Source of the DNA: Flectobacillus longus
GTDB taxonomy: Bacteria > Bacteroidota > Bacteroidia > Cytophagales > Spirosomataceae
Assembly (NCBI RefSeq): GCF_030056705.1
Contig: NZ_JASHIC010000005.1
Span: forward strand, 186,001 to 250,000
Direction of reading: 5' to 3'
Length of the DNA: 64,000 bases
The position numbers were made by a program, and so were the translations under genes. The notes beneath the pieces were generated by a model. The model had not been told where the DNA came from and searched no databases. It saw only the letters and a list, made by a program, of their open reading frames with translations. Shown here piece after piece: positions 37,617 through 46,913 of the stretch. How positions within the stretch are numbered: position 1 is the first letter of the stretch; every line of letters begins with the position of its first letter.

Positions 37617-37970
37617 TTATTCAATTCTCTGTATAAGTTTATCTGAAGAATAAACATCGATACTGCCAATTTTTTCTTTTTGAAACTCCTCCATATTCCA
37701 TCCCATATTGGTGTCGAATGGCATCATGTGTTCAAACTTAGTAGGTATGAGTTCAACTGTACAATCCCTAGAATAAACAACCAAAAGTGAATGGGCAAGT
37801 CCAGGCTTAGAGTCCATGATTGTGATGCGTTGATAGGAGGAATTTTCCTTTAAAAATGACTTAACGGAAGAATTGAGATATTTTTCTAGATTCCTAGAAC
37901 ATGGAGTCTGTTGTGTTGTTTCTGCTTGACAAGCCAAAGCTAATAAAGGAAGGAGTAGAATTCTTTTCAT
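37617..37970 (-). CDS. Small putative lipoprotein of unknown function
   Basis: 117 residues. The N-terminus MKRILLLPLLALACQAE is a lipoprotein signal with the cysteine at position 14. The mature part has two further cysteines (TPCSRNLEKY and SRDCTVEL) that could form a disulfide, and no recognised domain. It is divergent from the molybdenum hydroxylase gene at 38162. I do not recognise the family. Its coding status rests on the good signal peptide and codon use like its neighbours. Confidence 0.6.
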   Translation of the reverse strand: MKRILLLPLLALACQAETTQQTPCSRNLEKYLNSSVKSFLKENSSYQRITIMDSKPGLAHSLLVVYSRDCTVELIPTKFEHMMPFDTNMGWNMEEFQKEKIGSIDVYSSDKLIQRIE

Positions 37971-38161
37971 AATAAAGTCTATTTTGGAGTACTAATAGTT
38001 CTTTTTACTTTAACAATAATCAAACAATTCAATGTGTTATCTCAATCCTGCTTTTACAGCTAAAACTTAAAGTTGTTAAGCTAAATTTCGAACATTTAGG
38101 TTAATTTATAGGTATATTCGAATAAAAGATTGTCCTTTTTTATTTCAATCCTGAATTCGTA

Positions 38162-40330
38162 ATGCGTACATCAACAGAACTCAATCGTCGTAACTTCCTA
38201 AAGGCTTCTGGGCTTTCGGGAGCTGCTTTTATTCTTGGTTTATCGGCTCGTGCTTCTGAGTCGTCAGAACAAGCAATCGAAAACCTTAGTTTGCTCGAAG
38301 ATTCTTTTGAACTAACTCCTTTTGTCATCATTGAAAAATCAGGGAAAATTACCATCATGAATTCCAAGCCCGAAATTGGTCAAGGAACATGGCAGGCTAT
38401 TCCTATGATAATTGCGGAGGAGTTGGAGTTGGGATTAGATCAATATGAGATTAAACAGACGTCTGGCGATAAGAAATTTGGCGGGCAAACGGCAGGAGGT
38501 AGTTCTTCGGTGCGTACAAGCTATGCTACCTTGCGCAAAACAGGAGCGGCCGCTCGTGAAATGCTCGTACAGGCAGCAGCCCAAACTTGGAGCGTTCCTG
38601 TTGATGAGTGTTACGCCGAACGTGCCAATGTTTTCCATAAACCTAGTGGTAAAAAACTGGCTTATTCAGCTTTGGTCGAAACAGCTTCTAAGCTGGAAGT
38701 TCCTAAAGAACCCAAATTAAAAGATAGTAAGGATTTTAAGTTAATCGGAAAACAAACACAGCGTCAGGATATTCCTTTAAAAGTGAAAGGACAAGCCACT
38801 TTTGGAATGGACGTAGAAGTGCCCAATATGGTTTATGCTTCCGTAGAACGCTGTCCTGTTTTTGGCGGAAAAATTAAGCAAATTGATGATTCTCAAACAT
38901 TAAAAGTAAAAGGCGTACTACAAGTAGTGCGTGCTGAGAGAGTTTTAGGTAAAAATAGATATGAAGTTGTTGCGGTAATTGCATCCAATTATTGGGCTGC
39001 ATTGAAAGGTCGTAAAGCGCTAAAAGTAACATGGGATTATCAAGGAAATGACCAATTTAGTAGCAAACAATTTGAACAACAGTTACGTGATTTATCTAAA
39101 AATGAAGGGGTTGTAGATCATAACCAAGGAGATTTTGATAAAAACTATGCTGAAGCTCCAGTAAAATTAGAAGCATTTTACGAAACGCCAATGGTGTCAC
39201 ATTCACCAATGGAACCAATGAATTGCATTGCCAGTTGGACGGGCGATAAGGTAGAAGTTTGGGCTTCGTCTCAAGGACCAGATTTGTTGAGAAATAGAGT
39301 CGCAGATGCCTTTGCGATTCCTGCTGATAATATCAAAGTTAATATTTTCTTTAATGGAGGAGGTTTTGGGCGTCGTTTGTACCAAGATTTTGCTACCGAG
39401 GCTGTGTCTATAGCCAAAGCTGTTGGGAAACCTGTCAAAGTTATTTGGACACGTGAAGACGATACCACACAGGGGCCGTTTAGACCAATGACTTTTTCTG
39501 CTTTGAAAGGCGCACTTACAGCAGATGGAAAAGCTTTAGCTTTTGAACATAAAGTTATATCTCCTTCAATTAATGCCACTCAGAATAAAAATTACGATAA
39601 AACGAAGTCTGACAATACCATGACAGAGGGTATTAGTGAGCAACAATACGAAATTCCTCATATCAAAAACTATTACGTTCATGCCGAAACGCATATACCA
39701 ATGGCGGCTTGGCGTGCAGTAACGAGTACGACGTTATCTTTTGCTCATGAGTGTTTTATTGATGAAATGGCTTATAAAGCAAATAAAGACCCGTTTGACT
39801 TCCGTTTGGATATGTTACAAAAAGATACCGACACCAAACGCGTAATGCTCAAACTCAAAGAAGTGTCACAATGGGGTAAGCCACTTCCAAAGGGGTGGGC
39901 TCGAGGTGTAGCGCAATGGGAGTTTTTTGCAGGTTTGGCAGCACAAGTGGTAGAGGTTTCTCAAAAACCAAGCGGAGGCGTAAAGATTGAAAAAGTATAT
40001 GCTGTTATTGATTTGGGCACAGTAGTGAATCCTGATACCGTAAAAGCACAAGTAGAAGGAGCCGTAACTATGGCTATTGGGGCAGCTACCAAAGATGCGA
40101 TTACTTTTGAAAAAGGGCAGGTTCAACAATCTAATTTCCATGATAATAGGATGGTGAGAATTGAAGAAATGCCTATTGTTGAAGTACATATTTTGGCAGA
40201 GGGTGGTCCTAAAATTAAAGGGGTCGGTGAGCCAGGGCTACCTCCATTTGCACCAGCCTTAGCCAATGCAATTTTTGCTGCAACAGGTAAACGTATTCGT
40301 AGAATGCCTTTTGACTTGGATAAAGTGTAA
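38162..40330 (+). CDS. Second molybdenum hydroxylase large subunit, isoquinoline 1-oxidoreductase beta type
   Basis: Paralogue of the gene at 6449-8632 with the same plan: a Tat signal (NRRNFLKAS, about residues 8-16), molybdopterin motif [12 protein letters not shown] (about 399-410), and C-terminal [17 protein letters not shown] with the catalytic Glu. 722 residues, apparently intact. Unlike the first locus, no 2Fe-2S small subunit gene is next to it. Instead a MocA-like cytidylyltransferase gene follows 44 bp later, consistent with in-operon supply of the cytosine dinucleotide form of the cofactor. It may share the small subunit at 8702-9190 or use one encoded elsewhere. Confidence 0.9.
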   Translation: MRTSTELNRRNFLKASGLSGAAFILGLSARASESSEQAIENLSLLEDSFELTPFVIIEKSGKITIMNSKPEIGQGTWQAIPMIIAEELELGLDQYEIKQTSGDKKFGGQTAGGSSSVRTSYATLRKTGAAAREMLVQAAAQTWSVPVDECYAERANVFHKPSGKKLAYSALVETASKLEVPKEPKLKDSKDFKLIGKQTQRQDIPLKVKGQATFGMDVEVPNMVYASVERCPVFGGKIKQIDDSQTLKVKGVLQVVRAERVLGKNRYEVVAVIASNYWAALKGRKALKVTWDYQGNDQFSSKQFEQQLRDLSKNEGVVDHNQGDFDKNYAEAPVKLEAFYETPMVSHSPMEPMNCIASWTGDKVEVWASSQGPDLLRNRVADAFAIPADNIKVNIFFNGGGFGRRLYQDFATEAVSIAKAVGKPVKVIWTREDDTTQGPFRPMTFSALKGALTADGKALAFEHKVISPSINATQNKNYDKTKSDNTMTEGISEQQYEIPHIKNYYVHAETHIPMAAWRAVTSTTLSFAHECFIDEMAYKANKDPFDFRLDMLQKDTDTKRVMLKLKEVSQWGKPLPKGWARGVAQWEFFAGLAAQVVEVSQKPSGGVKIEKVYAVIDLGTVVNPDTVKAQVEGAVTMAIGAATKDAITFEKGQVQQSNFHDNRMVRIEEMPIVEVHILAEGGPKIKGVGEPGLPPFAPALANAIFAATGKRIRRMPFDLDKV

Positions 40331-40374
40331 GCTAAAATTGGTGAAAGTATATAACCCTATTTTTATTGTTGTTT

Positions 40375-40968
40375 ATGGAATCGCTTGAAATTATTATTCT
40401 GGCTGCTGGAAACTCAAGTCGGCTTGGTCAGCCCAAACAATTGGTGGTTTATCAAGGCAAAACCTTAATTGAACATATCGTCTCAAATGCGTTGATGGTT
40501 AGTCCAAATGTAACTGTAGTACTAGGGTCAAATGCAAAAAACATAGAGTGGGTACTGAATCAAGCGCAGTTATTCCCCAAAATCGTCTATAATTCAGATT
40601 GGGAACAAGGAATGGGCTCTTCGATAAAAACTGGGGTTAGTTCCTTGACTAATAAACAAGCGCCCATAATGATATTATTATCTGATCAACCAGCAGTACA
40701 GACAAATTTGCTTTGGCAAATGATACACCTGTATCAGGAAAAAAAGCCTGAAATTGTAGCTTGTGATTATGGAGGGAAATTAGGTGTTCCAATGTTGTTT
40801 TCTCCACAAGTTCGACATGAATTGTTAATGTTGTCTGGAGATCAAGGAGCACGAAGTTTTTTACAACACTACAGCGATACCACTCTTACTGTCCCCTTTG
40901 CTTTGGGAGTATGGGATATTGACACACCCAAGGATATGGCTGAACTTGTGAACAAAAAAGTTAGATAA
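40375..40968 (+). CDS. MobA/MocA-like nucleotidyltransferase (probable molybdenum cofactor cytidylyltransferase)
   Basis: Likely attaches CMP (or GMP) to molybdopterin to make the cofactor for xanthine oxidase-family enzymes. The N-terminus has the nucleotide motif IIILAAGNSSRLGQPKQLV (about residues 6-24), and later GMGSSIKTGV and ILLSDQPAV carry the metal-binding Asp. Length 198 residues fits MocA. The frame opens at a TTG (40366), but ATG at 40375 is preferred. The position directly behind the hydroxylase gene supports a MocA role over a MobA one. It could also be an unrelated sugar nucleotidyltransferase, which seems less likely. Confidence 0.85.
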   Translation: MESLEIIILAAGNSSRLGQPKQLVVYQGKTLIEHIVSNALMVSPNVTVVLGSNAKNIEWVLNQAQLFPKIVYNSDWEQGMGSSIKTGVSSLTNKQAPIMILLSDQPAVQTNLLWQMIHLYQEKKPEIVACDYGGKLGVPMLFSPQVRHELLMLSGDQGARSFLQHYSDTTLTVPFALGVWDIDTPKDMAELVNKKVR

Positions 40969-41395
40969 GTTACAAATAAGATAGCATTATTACGCATTAG
41001 CAATTTTCTTTTAACTTTGACAAATCTTAGACGAAGCAGAAGGATGAAGCGAAATGATAAAAATGGTTTTGTACAATTTATCTAAACAAATATTGATCTC
41101 TAAAAGCTGAGGGACTGAGTTCTTCGGCTTTTTCTTTAATCAGACTTTCAAAGTGTTTATTTTATAAAAAAGAAAGCTGCAAGGTAGTTACCTTACAGCT
41201 TTGCCATATTGCTTCTTGCTATTATTTGATCACTAACCTATTAGATATAGTTTTCGATACAAATATATATAATGCTTAAGGTATGAAAATCATGAATGTT
41301 GCGAAAATTATTATTTGGTATGTAAATAGCTGTTTTTGGGTTTCGAAAAAGCAAGTGTTGTAAAAATAATATAGATATAATCCTAAATTATTGAG
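40969..41395. other. 427-bp intergenic region with an orphan minus-strand terminator
   Basis: No gene is seen. A 7-bp stem AAAGCTG/CAGCTTT extended by AAGGT/ACCTT (41173-41202) is followed by a T run only on the minus strand, yet no minus-strand gene feeds it. TATATTTG on the minus strand (41267-41260) fits a -7 element, so a transcript of about 85 nt is conceivable. Evidence is weak. Confidence 0.4.
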
Positions 41396-42133
41396 ATGAG
41401 ATATTTTATTGAATGTGCGTATTTAGGAACTAACTATGCTGGTTGGCAAATACAGCCCAACGCATTGACAGTTCAGGAGGAAATAGAAAAATCTTTAACC
41501 ATTTTACTCAAAGAACCGACCAGTTTGATGGGAAGTTCACGAACTGATGCAGGTGTACATGCCTATACGCAAGTAGCGCAGTTTGACCGAGAAAATCCAA
41601 TTTCTGATACTTTGCAGTTGATATATAGGTTAAATAAAATATTATCTCAAAATATTTCTATAAAAAAAATCTACGAAGTACCCGACGATTTTCATTGCCG
41701 ATTTGAAGCTACTTATCGTAAGTATGAATATCGGATATTAAGAAGAAAATCTCCTTTTTATCAAAATATGGCTTATCAATTTGAAATGCCCTTGGATGTT
41801 TCTAAAATGAATGAAGCAGCCCAAATTTTGTTTAAATACGAAGATTTTGAATGCTTTAGTAAATTACACACAGACGTAAAAACATTTAATTGTACCATGA
41901 TGGAGGCCGAGTGGATTCAAGAATCAGAAGATTTACTGGTTTTTCATATCAAAGCCAATCGTTTTTTGAGAGGAATGGTACGTGCTATTGTGGGCACTTT
42001 GCTGGAGGTAGGTTTAGGAAAATTGAGTTTAGATGGTTTTGAAAAAATTATTACCGATAAAAATCGTCAAAATGCTGGTCGCTCGGTACCAGCACAGGGC
42101 TTGTTTTTGATGGAAGTAAATTATGATTTATAA
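41396..42133 (+). CDS. truA: tRNA pseudouridine(38-40) synthase
   Basis: Isomerises uridines 38, 39 and 40 in tRNA anticodon stems. The catalytic Asp lies in MGSSRTDAGVHAYTQVAQFD (about residues 45-64). Further family motifs include the N-terminal YLGTNYAGWQIQPN, RYKYEYRI-like RKYEYRILR and FLRGMVRAIVGTLLEVG in the C-terminal half. 245 residues is standard. It stands alone, convergent with radA across a shared terminator. Very secure. Confidence 0.96.
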   Translation: MRYFIECAYLGTNYAGWQIQPNALTVQEEIEKSLTILLKEPTSLMGSSRTDAGVHAYTQVAQFDRENPISDTLQLIYRLNKILSQNISIKKIYEVPDDFHCRFEATYRKYEYRILRRKSPFYQNMAYQFEMPLDVSKMNEAAQILFKYEDFECFSKLHTDVKTFNCTMMEAEWIQESEDLLVFHIKANRFLRGMVRAIVGTLLEVGLGKLSLDGFEKIITDKNRQNAGRSVPAQGLFLMEVNYDL

Positions 42134-42138
42134 AAAAG

Positions 42139-42172
42139 GGGGATAGGTGAAAAGCAACTTTCACCTATCCCC
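42139..42172. terminator. Shared bidirectional terminator between truA and radA
   Basis: GGGGATAGGTGAAA (42139-42152) pairs perfectly with TTTCACCTATCCCC (42159-42172) with a 6-nt loop. A T run follows on the minus strand and a weaker one on the plus strand. Confidence 0.88.
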
Positions 42173-42179
42173 TAAATCT

Positions 42180-43556
42180 TTATTTTCTCAAAATTTGCAT
42201 GAAAACATCTTCTAGTTTCGACGCCATTCTAATTTTAATATCATAAGCATCTACATTTAATCCTTTGGCATTGAATTTCGAAATCCAGATTTCTTTAAAT
42301 CCTAATTTCTGAGCTTCGGCAATACGCTGTTCGATTCTATTCACTGCTCGAACTTCGCCTCCCAAACCAACTTCGGCTGCGAAACAAACGGTATTGGGAA
42401 TACTAATATCTTCATAAGATGATACAATAGACGTACAAACAGCCAAGTCTATCGCGGGGTCTTCTACTTTGAGCCCGCCAGCAATATTCAAGAAAACGTC
42501 TTGATTTCCCAGTCTAAAACCCCCTCGCTTTTCAAGAACTGCCAGAATCATATTTAAGCGTTTGGCATCAAATCCTGTTGAGCTTCGTTGCGGCGTACCA
42601 TAAGTGGCAATAGATACAAGCGACTGAATTTCAATGAGTAAAGGGCGATTTCCTTCTAGCATAGCACCAATCGTAATACCAGAAAAATCCTCGTCTCGTT
42701 GTGAAATTAGTATTTCAGAAGGATTTGTTACTTCTCTCAATCCAGACTCTAGCATTTCATAAATACCTAGCTCGGAGGTGCTACCAAAACGGTTTTTGGT
42801 GGTACGTAAAATACGATATGCCAAATGACGGTCACCCTCGAATTGTAGCACGGTATCTACCATGTGTTCCAATACTTTGGGACCAGCCAAGCCACCATCT
42901 TTGGTAATATGCCCAATCATAAATACTGGTGTACCTGATTCTTTGGCATATTTCATTAGCTCAGCAGCACATTCTTTTACCTGTGAAATACTACCTGCAC
43001 CTGCTTCAATAAAAGATGATTGGAGTGTTTGGATAGAGTCAATAATCAAAATATCTGGTTCAAATTGTTCGATTTGTTTAAAGATATTTTGTGTCGAAGT
43101 TTCTGTCAAAATATAGCAATTATCACTTTTGTGTGCTAGGCGTTCGGCACGCATTTTGATTTGCTGTTCAGATTCTTCGCCCGAAACATATAATACTCGG
43201 TAATTACTAAGAGTCAAGGCAATTTGAAGCATCAATGTAGATTTACCAATCCCAGGCTCACCACCTATCAATATCAATGAGCCTAACACTATGCCTCCGC
43301 CCAAAACTCGGTTTAACTCTTGGTCTTTGGTTTTGATACGAGGTTGTTCTTCAAAATTAATTTCTTGAATAGCTCTTGGTTTGGCAGCAACTTTCAACGA
43401 ACTACTTGATTTCCATGAGCCTTTGGTAGGTTCTTCTTTTTGGATGACTTCCTCCACAAAAGTATTCCATTCTCCACATGATGGACAGCGCCCCAACCAT
43501 TTGGGTGCTTGATGTCCACAATTCTGACAAAAAAAAGAGGTTTTAGTCTTAGCCAT
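42180..43556 (-). CDS. radA: DNA repair protein RadA
   Basis: RecA-like ATPase that drives branch migration in recombination. The N-terminal four-cysteine zinc finger is FFCQNCGHQ and GRCPSCGEW (residues about 8-32). Walker A is GGEPGIGKSTLMLQ (about 98-111), and the RadA-specific KNRFGSTSELGIYEM motif follows (about 255-269). The C-terminus is a Lon-like domain (IAGGLKVEDPAIDLAVC and GEVGLGGEVR-like EVGLGGEVRAV). The frame opens nine codons earlier, but ATG at 43556 (MAKTKTSFFCQNCG) is the conserved start, giving 458 residues. Very secure. Confidence 0.96.
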   Translation of the reverse strand: MAKTKTSFFCQNCGHQAPKWLGRCPSCGEWNTFVEEVIQKEEPTKGSWKSSSSLKVAAKPRAIQEINFEEQPRIKTKDQELNRVLGGGIVLGSLILIGGEPGIGKSTLMLQIALTLSNYRVLYVSGEESEQQIKMRAERLAHKSDNCYILTETSTQNIFKQIEQFEPDILIIDSIQTLQSSFIEAGAGSISQVKECAAELMKYAKESGTPVFMIGHITKDGGLAGPKVLEHMVDTVLQFEGDRHLAYRILRTTKNRFGSTSELGIYEMLESGLREVTNPSEILISQRDEDFSGITIGAMLEGNRPLLIEIQSLVSIATYGTPQRSSTGFDAKRLNMILAVLEKRGGFRLGNQDVFLNIAGGLKVEDPAIDLAVCTSIVSSYEDISIPNTVCFAAEVGLGGEVRAVNRIEQRIAEAQKLGFKEIWISKFNAKGLNVDAYDIKIRMASKLEDVFMQILRK

Positions 43557-43998
43557 AAAATTATTGTATAAGTTAGTGGGCAAAATTAGACCAATCTTGC
43601 CCGCTCTAGGCTCTAAGCAAAATGCCGTAAGCTAAAAGTTCAAAAGTGTTTCTAATGAAATCATGAATACATTTTACTCAATTAGATAAATATTAATCTC
43701 AAAATGGGTGACGAGCAAATTTTAGCTGTCATGATAATATCCAAGACAATTTTTGCAGGAAATAAATATCATTTTCTACGAAATTGGATGAATTTTTGTG
43801 TTTAAAACTTATCGTATGAATTAAGGTTTTGATGTATTTCAAAAATGTATGCAAAGATACCGTTTACGAAATTATACGAAAAAAATGATTTATACTTGTA
43901 TCACTAACACATCAGGTATCGTTATTTTCCCAGTTTGAGTTGAACAACTAAAAGATTATCACTAGTCGCGCAACATTAACTTTAAATAAAATTTACTT
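43557..43998. other. 442-bp divergent intergenic region without a gene
   Basis: Separates radA from the beta-barrel gene. The only signal seen is a TATCTTTG -7-like element on the minus strand (43859-43852) without a matching -33 box. No repeat or hairpin stands out. Confidence 0.5.
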
Positions 43999-44643
43999 AT
44001 GAAAAAGACATTTGGATTCCTTGCCCTGTTTATGCTTTTAACAATGGTTTCAAAAGCTCAGTTCTTTACACTCGGTATTAAAGGTGGTGTAAATCTAGCA
44101 CAATTGAAATTGGGAAATGAGTTGACCATGAATTCTCTTGGCGCAAATTTTCAACAAAGCTTAGACACAAAAACTGGTTATGTAGGCGGTGTATATATGC
44201 GTATTGGTAATAAAGTTTTCATCCAACCTGAATTTTTACTTTCTGCCAAAGGAGGTAGCTTAAATATCTTGAAGGGGGGAAGCACAGCGGACAAACAGAC
44301 AGTTGATATTGAGTACACCAATATCGACATTCCTGTATTGCTAGGCTTTAGAATGGGACCTTTCCGCATCAATGGTGGTCCTTTAGCATCTTTTAATGTG
44401 AGCAAAGGAGCTACGTTGAACGAAACGATAAAAGCTTATACTCAAAATGGAACGGAAGATGCTTTCAAAAAAGCTTCGTATGGTTATCAAGTTGGGGGGG
44501 GATTAGACCTCGGATCTCTTTCGCTAGATGTAAGATATGAGGGGAGCCTTTCGGATGTAACCTCTGCTCAATTTACGAATGACATGAAGTTTACACAAAA
44601 AGGTAATTTGTGGCAACTAACTTTAGGTTTGAAGATATTGTAG
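43999..44643 (+). CDS. PorT-like outer-membrane beta-barrel protein
   Basis: Small outer-membrane barrel of the OMP_b-brl_2 group. The signal peptide is MKKTFGFLALFMLLTMVSKAQ. The first strand FFTLGIKGGVNLAQL, repeated strand-turn units (QPEFLLSAKGGSL, LGFRMGPFRINGG, DLGSLSLDVRYEGSL) and the final LWQLTLGLKIL are typical of eight-stranded barrels. Relatives include PorT of the type IX secretion apparatus, but most members are not PorT, so I assign only the fold. The second copy of the family 2 repeat follows 33 bp after its stop codon and can act as its terminator. Confidence 0.85.
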   Translation: MKKTFGFLALFMLLTMVSKAQFFTLGIKGGVNLAQLKLGNELTMNSLGANFQQSLDTKTGYVGGVYMRIGNKVFIQPEFLLSAKGGSLNILKGGSTADKQTVDIEYTNIDIPVLLGFRMGPFRINGGPLASFNVSKGATLNETIKAYTQNGTEDAFKKASYGYQVGGGLDLGSLSLDVRYEGSLSDVTSAQFTNDMKFTQKGNLWQLTLGLKIL

Positions 44644-44675
44644 GTATTTAGTGGGATTCACAAGGTGAACCATTG

Positions 44676-44841
44676 TACTGTTTACTAAAAAAGGCGTTCG
44701 AAAAATTCATTTCGAACGCCTTTTTTGATACTATATTTCAACATGACACCTCTTTATACGCAAGGCATTGCGTTTCTACTAGTAAAATGTAGATTAAAGA
44801 TAATCACTCATACACTCAATCACTAAATTGGTATGACTTAT
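44676..44841. repeat. Palindromic dispersed repeat, family 2, copy B
   Basis: Same structure as copy A at 9462-9620: a perfect 17-bp hairpin (44687-44703 with 44710-44726, 6-nt loop), the shared word CTATATTTCAACATGA (44731-44746), and a diverged tail ending TCAATCACTAAATT. A base pair in the hairpin differs from copy A on both arms (G-C there, T-A here), so the fold is conserved. The rest of the gap 44644-44973 shows nothing further. No reading frame is present. Confidence 0.8.
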
Positions 44842-44973
44842 GTTTTTTGAACTGTTTGAGATTATTTTTAGAATAATTCAAGAAAGATGGTATTTTTTTG
44901 ATAATTCATAAACTAAGCTTTTTAGGAATTATGTTCTTTTGTAAAACGATTCTCAAAAGACCCAACTTCCATC

Positions 44974-46092
44974 ATGATACAAACTACCTTCAAAAACCTT
45001 TTGCAAACAGAGCTCAAAAGCTTAGTTGAGCTAAAACATTCCGAGCGACCATGGCACATGCCATTGATTGCAGCTTTTTGTGCTAGTGTAGCTCTTTTTT
45101 CGGGTTTGTATCTCGGACAGTTGAGCAATGGACTATTGGTTTGTTTGGGAGGCCATGTGATTTTGTATATGCCCTCATTGCCCTTAACCAATCGAATGAT
45201 TACAATGATTGTGTGTTCTTTTGGGATGGTATTGTCGTTTACGGTTGGTATTGCCTTTAGTTTTAATCCATGGGTTTCGACTGTTGTTGTAGGTATTTAT
45301 GCTACGTTGGTACACTGGGTAGTGGGGCATTTTAAATTGAAAGCACCAGGAAGTTTTTTCTTTTTGTTGATAGCCGTAATGGCTAGTTGTATGCCTTTTG
45401 GCTGGAGCGAAATGCCTCAAAAAATAGGTCTGATTGCCATGGGAACAATGTTGGCGTGTACCATTACTTTTATTTACAGCTTAATACTACTCAATACGCA
45501 AAAGATAGTAACACATCCTCCTGTTACGATAGCGATTACCGTTCGCCGTCAGCGCTATCATAATTTGGTACAATCGATGGTGGTGGGTGGCTTTGTGATT
45601 ATATCGCTTGGCATAGGGCATTTTTTCGCATTGAAAAACCCTTATTGGGTTGCTATATCGTGCTTGGCAATTATGCAAGGTATTAGCCGTCGCCATGTGC
45701 TACAACGTATTATTCATCGAATTTTAGGAACAACTCTAGGACTTGGTCTTTGTTGGCTGATATTACATTTTCAACTTCAACCGCTAACCTTGTGCTTGAG
45801 TATAGTTACCTTAATGTTCATTATTGAAACCTTAATTGTGCGGAATTATGTATTGGCAGTGATTTTTATTACACCCATGACCATCTTTTTGACCCAAGTT
45901 GCCAATCCTTATTTCAACAATACGGATCTTCTTTTTACTTTTCGATTACTGGATATTGTTTTGGGGAGTCTGTTAGGAGCCTTGGGCGGTTGGTTGTTGT
46001 TTCACAATCAGTTTAAATACCAAACTGCCAAGCAAATACAACGAGTTAAATTACTCACCCAAAGACGTCATTCTACCCGAACAACGATTTGA
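44974..46092 (+). CDS. FUSC-family membrane transporter
   Basis: Inner-membrane protein of the fusaric acid resistance/aromatic acid exporter superfamily. It has roughly ten hydrophobic segments in two halves separated by a polar stretch (about residues 175-195). The second half carries the FUSC-2-like signature (NPYWVAISCLAIMQGISRRHVLQRIIHRILGTTLG, here residues about 226-260; only fragments are diagnostic). At 372 residues it is about half the length of the two-domain exporters, which is usual for bacterial single-unit members. It probably exports weak acids or other toxic compounds. No fusion-protein or channel gene lies alongside. Confidence 0.83.
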   Translation: MIQTTFKNLLQTELKSLVELKHSERPWHMPLIAAFCASVALFSGLYLGQLSNGLLVCLGGHVILYMPSLPLTNRMITMIVCSFGMVLSFTVGIAFSFNPWVSTVVVGIYATLVHWVVGHFKLKAPGSFFFLLIAVMASCMPFGWSEMPQKIGLIAMGTMLACTITFIYSLILLNTQKIVTHPPVTIAITVRRQRYHNLVQSMVVGGFVIISLGIGHFFALKNPYWVAISCLAIMQGISRRHVLQRIIHRILGTTLGLGLCWLILHFQLQPLTLCLSIVTLMFIIETLIVRNYVLAVIFITPMTIFLTQVANPYFNNTDLLFTFRLLDIVLGSLLGALGGWLLFHNQFKYQTAKQIQRVKLLTQRRHSTRTTI

Positions 46093-46149
46093 CATTGTTG
46101 AGAAGAAAACGTTATCGGGAACGTTTGCATAAATAATTCAATGGTAATA

Positions 46150-46182
46150 TTTGGAGAATGCTTTGTGATTAACCTACATTTG
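46150..46182 (+). promoter_or_regulatory. Candidate promoter for the ECF sigma gene
   Basis: TTTG (46150-46153), a 21-bp spacer and TACATTTG (46175-46182) match the housekeeping Bacteroidota consensus at full strength. The leader would be about 30 nt. This suggests the regulator pair is transcribed by the main sigma factor. Confidence 0.6.
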
Positions 46183-46217
46183 AAAGTAGTTTTTTAATAT
46201 AAAATATTATTTTTCTT

Positions 46218-46805
46218 ATGTACAGACCTCTAAAGGCATCAAGCGATTCCGAGTTACTATCTCTTTTGATGGAGGATAGTGATGCAGCTTTTGAGGAAAT
46301 TTACCGTCGATATTTTACCAAATTATATGCTTTGGTAAAGCGCCGTCTTTGCGATGAACAGCAAACTGAAGATATTATCCATGATTTATTTTTGAATCTT
46401 TGGATCAGTCGTCATAAAGCCAACATAGATAATTTACCTAACTACTTAATGAAGAGCGTCAAGTATCGTGTGTTAGATGCACTCGACCACGATACCGTAC
46501 GCCAAAACTTTCTCGATTATCAAGTTTATGTTCCCCAAGAGCATAATTCTACAGAAGAAAATATACTCTATTCCGACGCCCTCCGTGTGTATAATGAAAA
46601 TTTGATGATATTGCCTGAAAAATGCCGAGAGGTATTTGTGTTGAGTCGCGCGGGATTATCTCAAAAAGAAATTGCCCAAAAACTAGGTATCTCAGAGAAT
46701 ACCGTAGAAAACCACATTGCCAAAGCACTACGACTTTTGAAGTCTGGCATGGCCGAATATTTGACACCTAATACCCTGATTCCTATCCTTTTCTTCTTTT
46801 TTTGA
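46218..46805 (+). CDS. ECF RNA polymerase sigma factor of the pectin locus
   Basis: Extracytoplasmic-function sigma-70 factor. Region 2 is seen in DAAFEEIYRRYFTKLYALVKRRL and EDIIHDLFLNLWISR (about residues 18-75), and region 4 in LPEKCREVFVLSRAGLSQKE, then IAQKLGISENTVENHIAKAL (about 135-175). 195 residues. The FecR anti-sigma gene lies 108 bp downstream, then a SusC with an STN signalling domain, the arrangement in which an occupied SusC relays a signal through FecR to release the sigma factor. It presumably activates the pectin genes that follow. The C-terminus ends in four Phe, hydrophobic but within the open frame. Confidence 0.94.
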   Translation: MYRPLKASSDSELLSLLMEDSDAAFEEIYRRYFTKLYALVKRRLCDEQQTEDIIHDLFLNLWISRHKANIDNLPNYLMKSVKYRVLDALDHDTVRQNFLDYQVYVPQEHNSTEENILYSDALRVYNENLMILPEKCREVFVLSRAGLSQKEIAQKLGISENTVENHIAKALRLLKSGMAEYLTPNTLIPILFFFF

Positions 46806-46913
46806 AAAAACATTAAAAAAAAATCACATTTGAGTAGTGGAAGTCTTTTGCTGAACCGACTTATAGATGTAAGGAGTTGATAAGACTTTATTGATAATAA
46901 ACAGTAATAAAAC

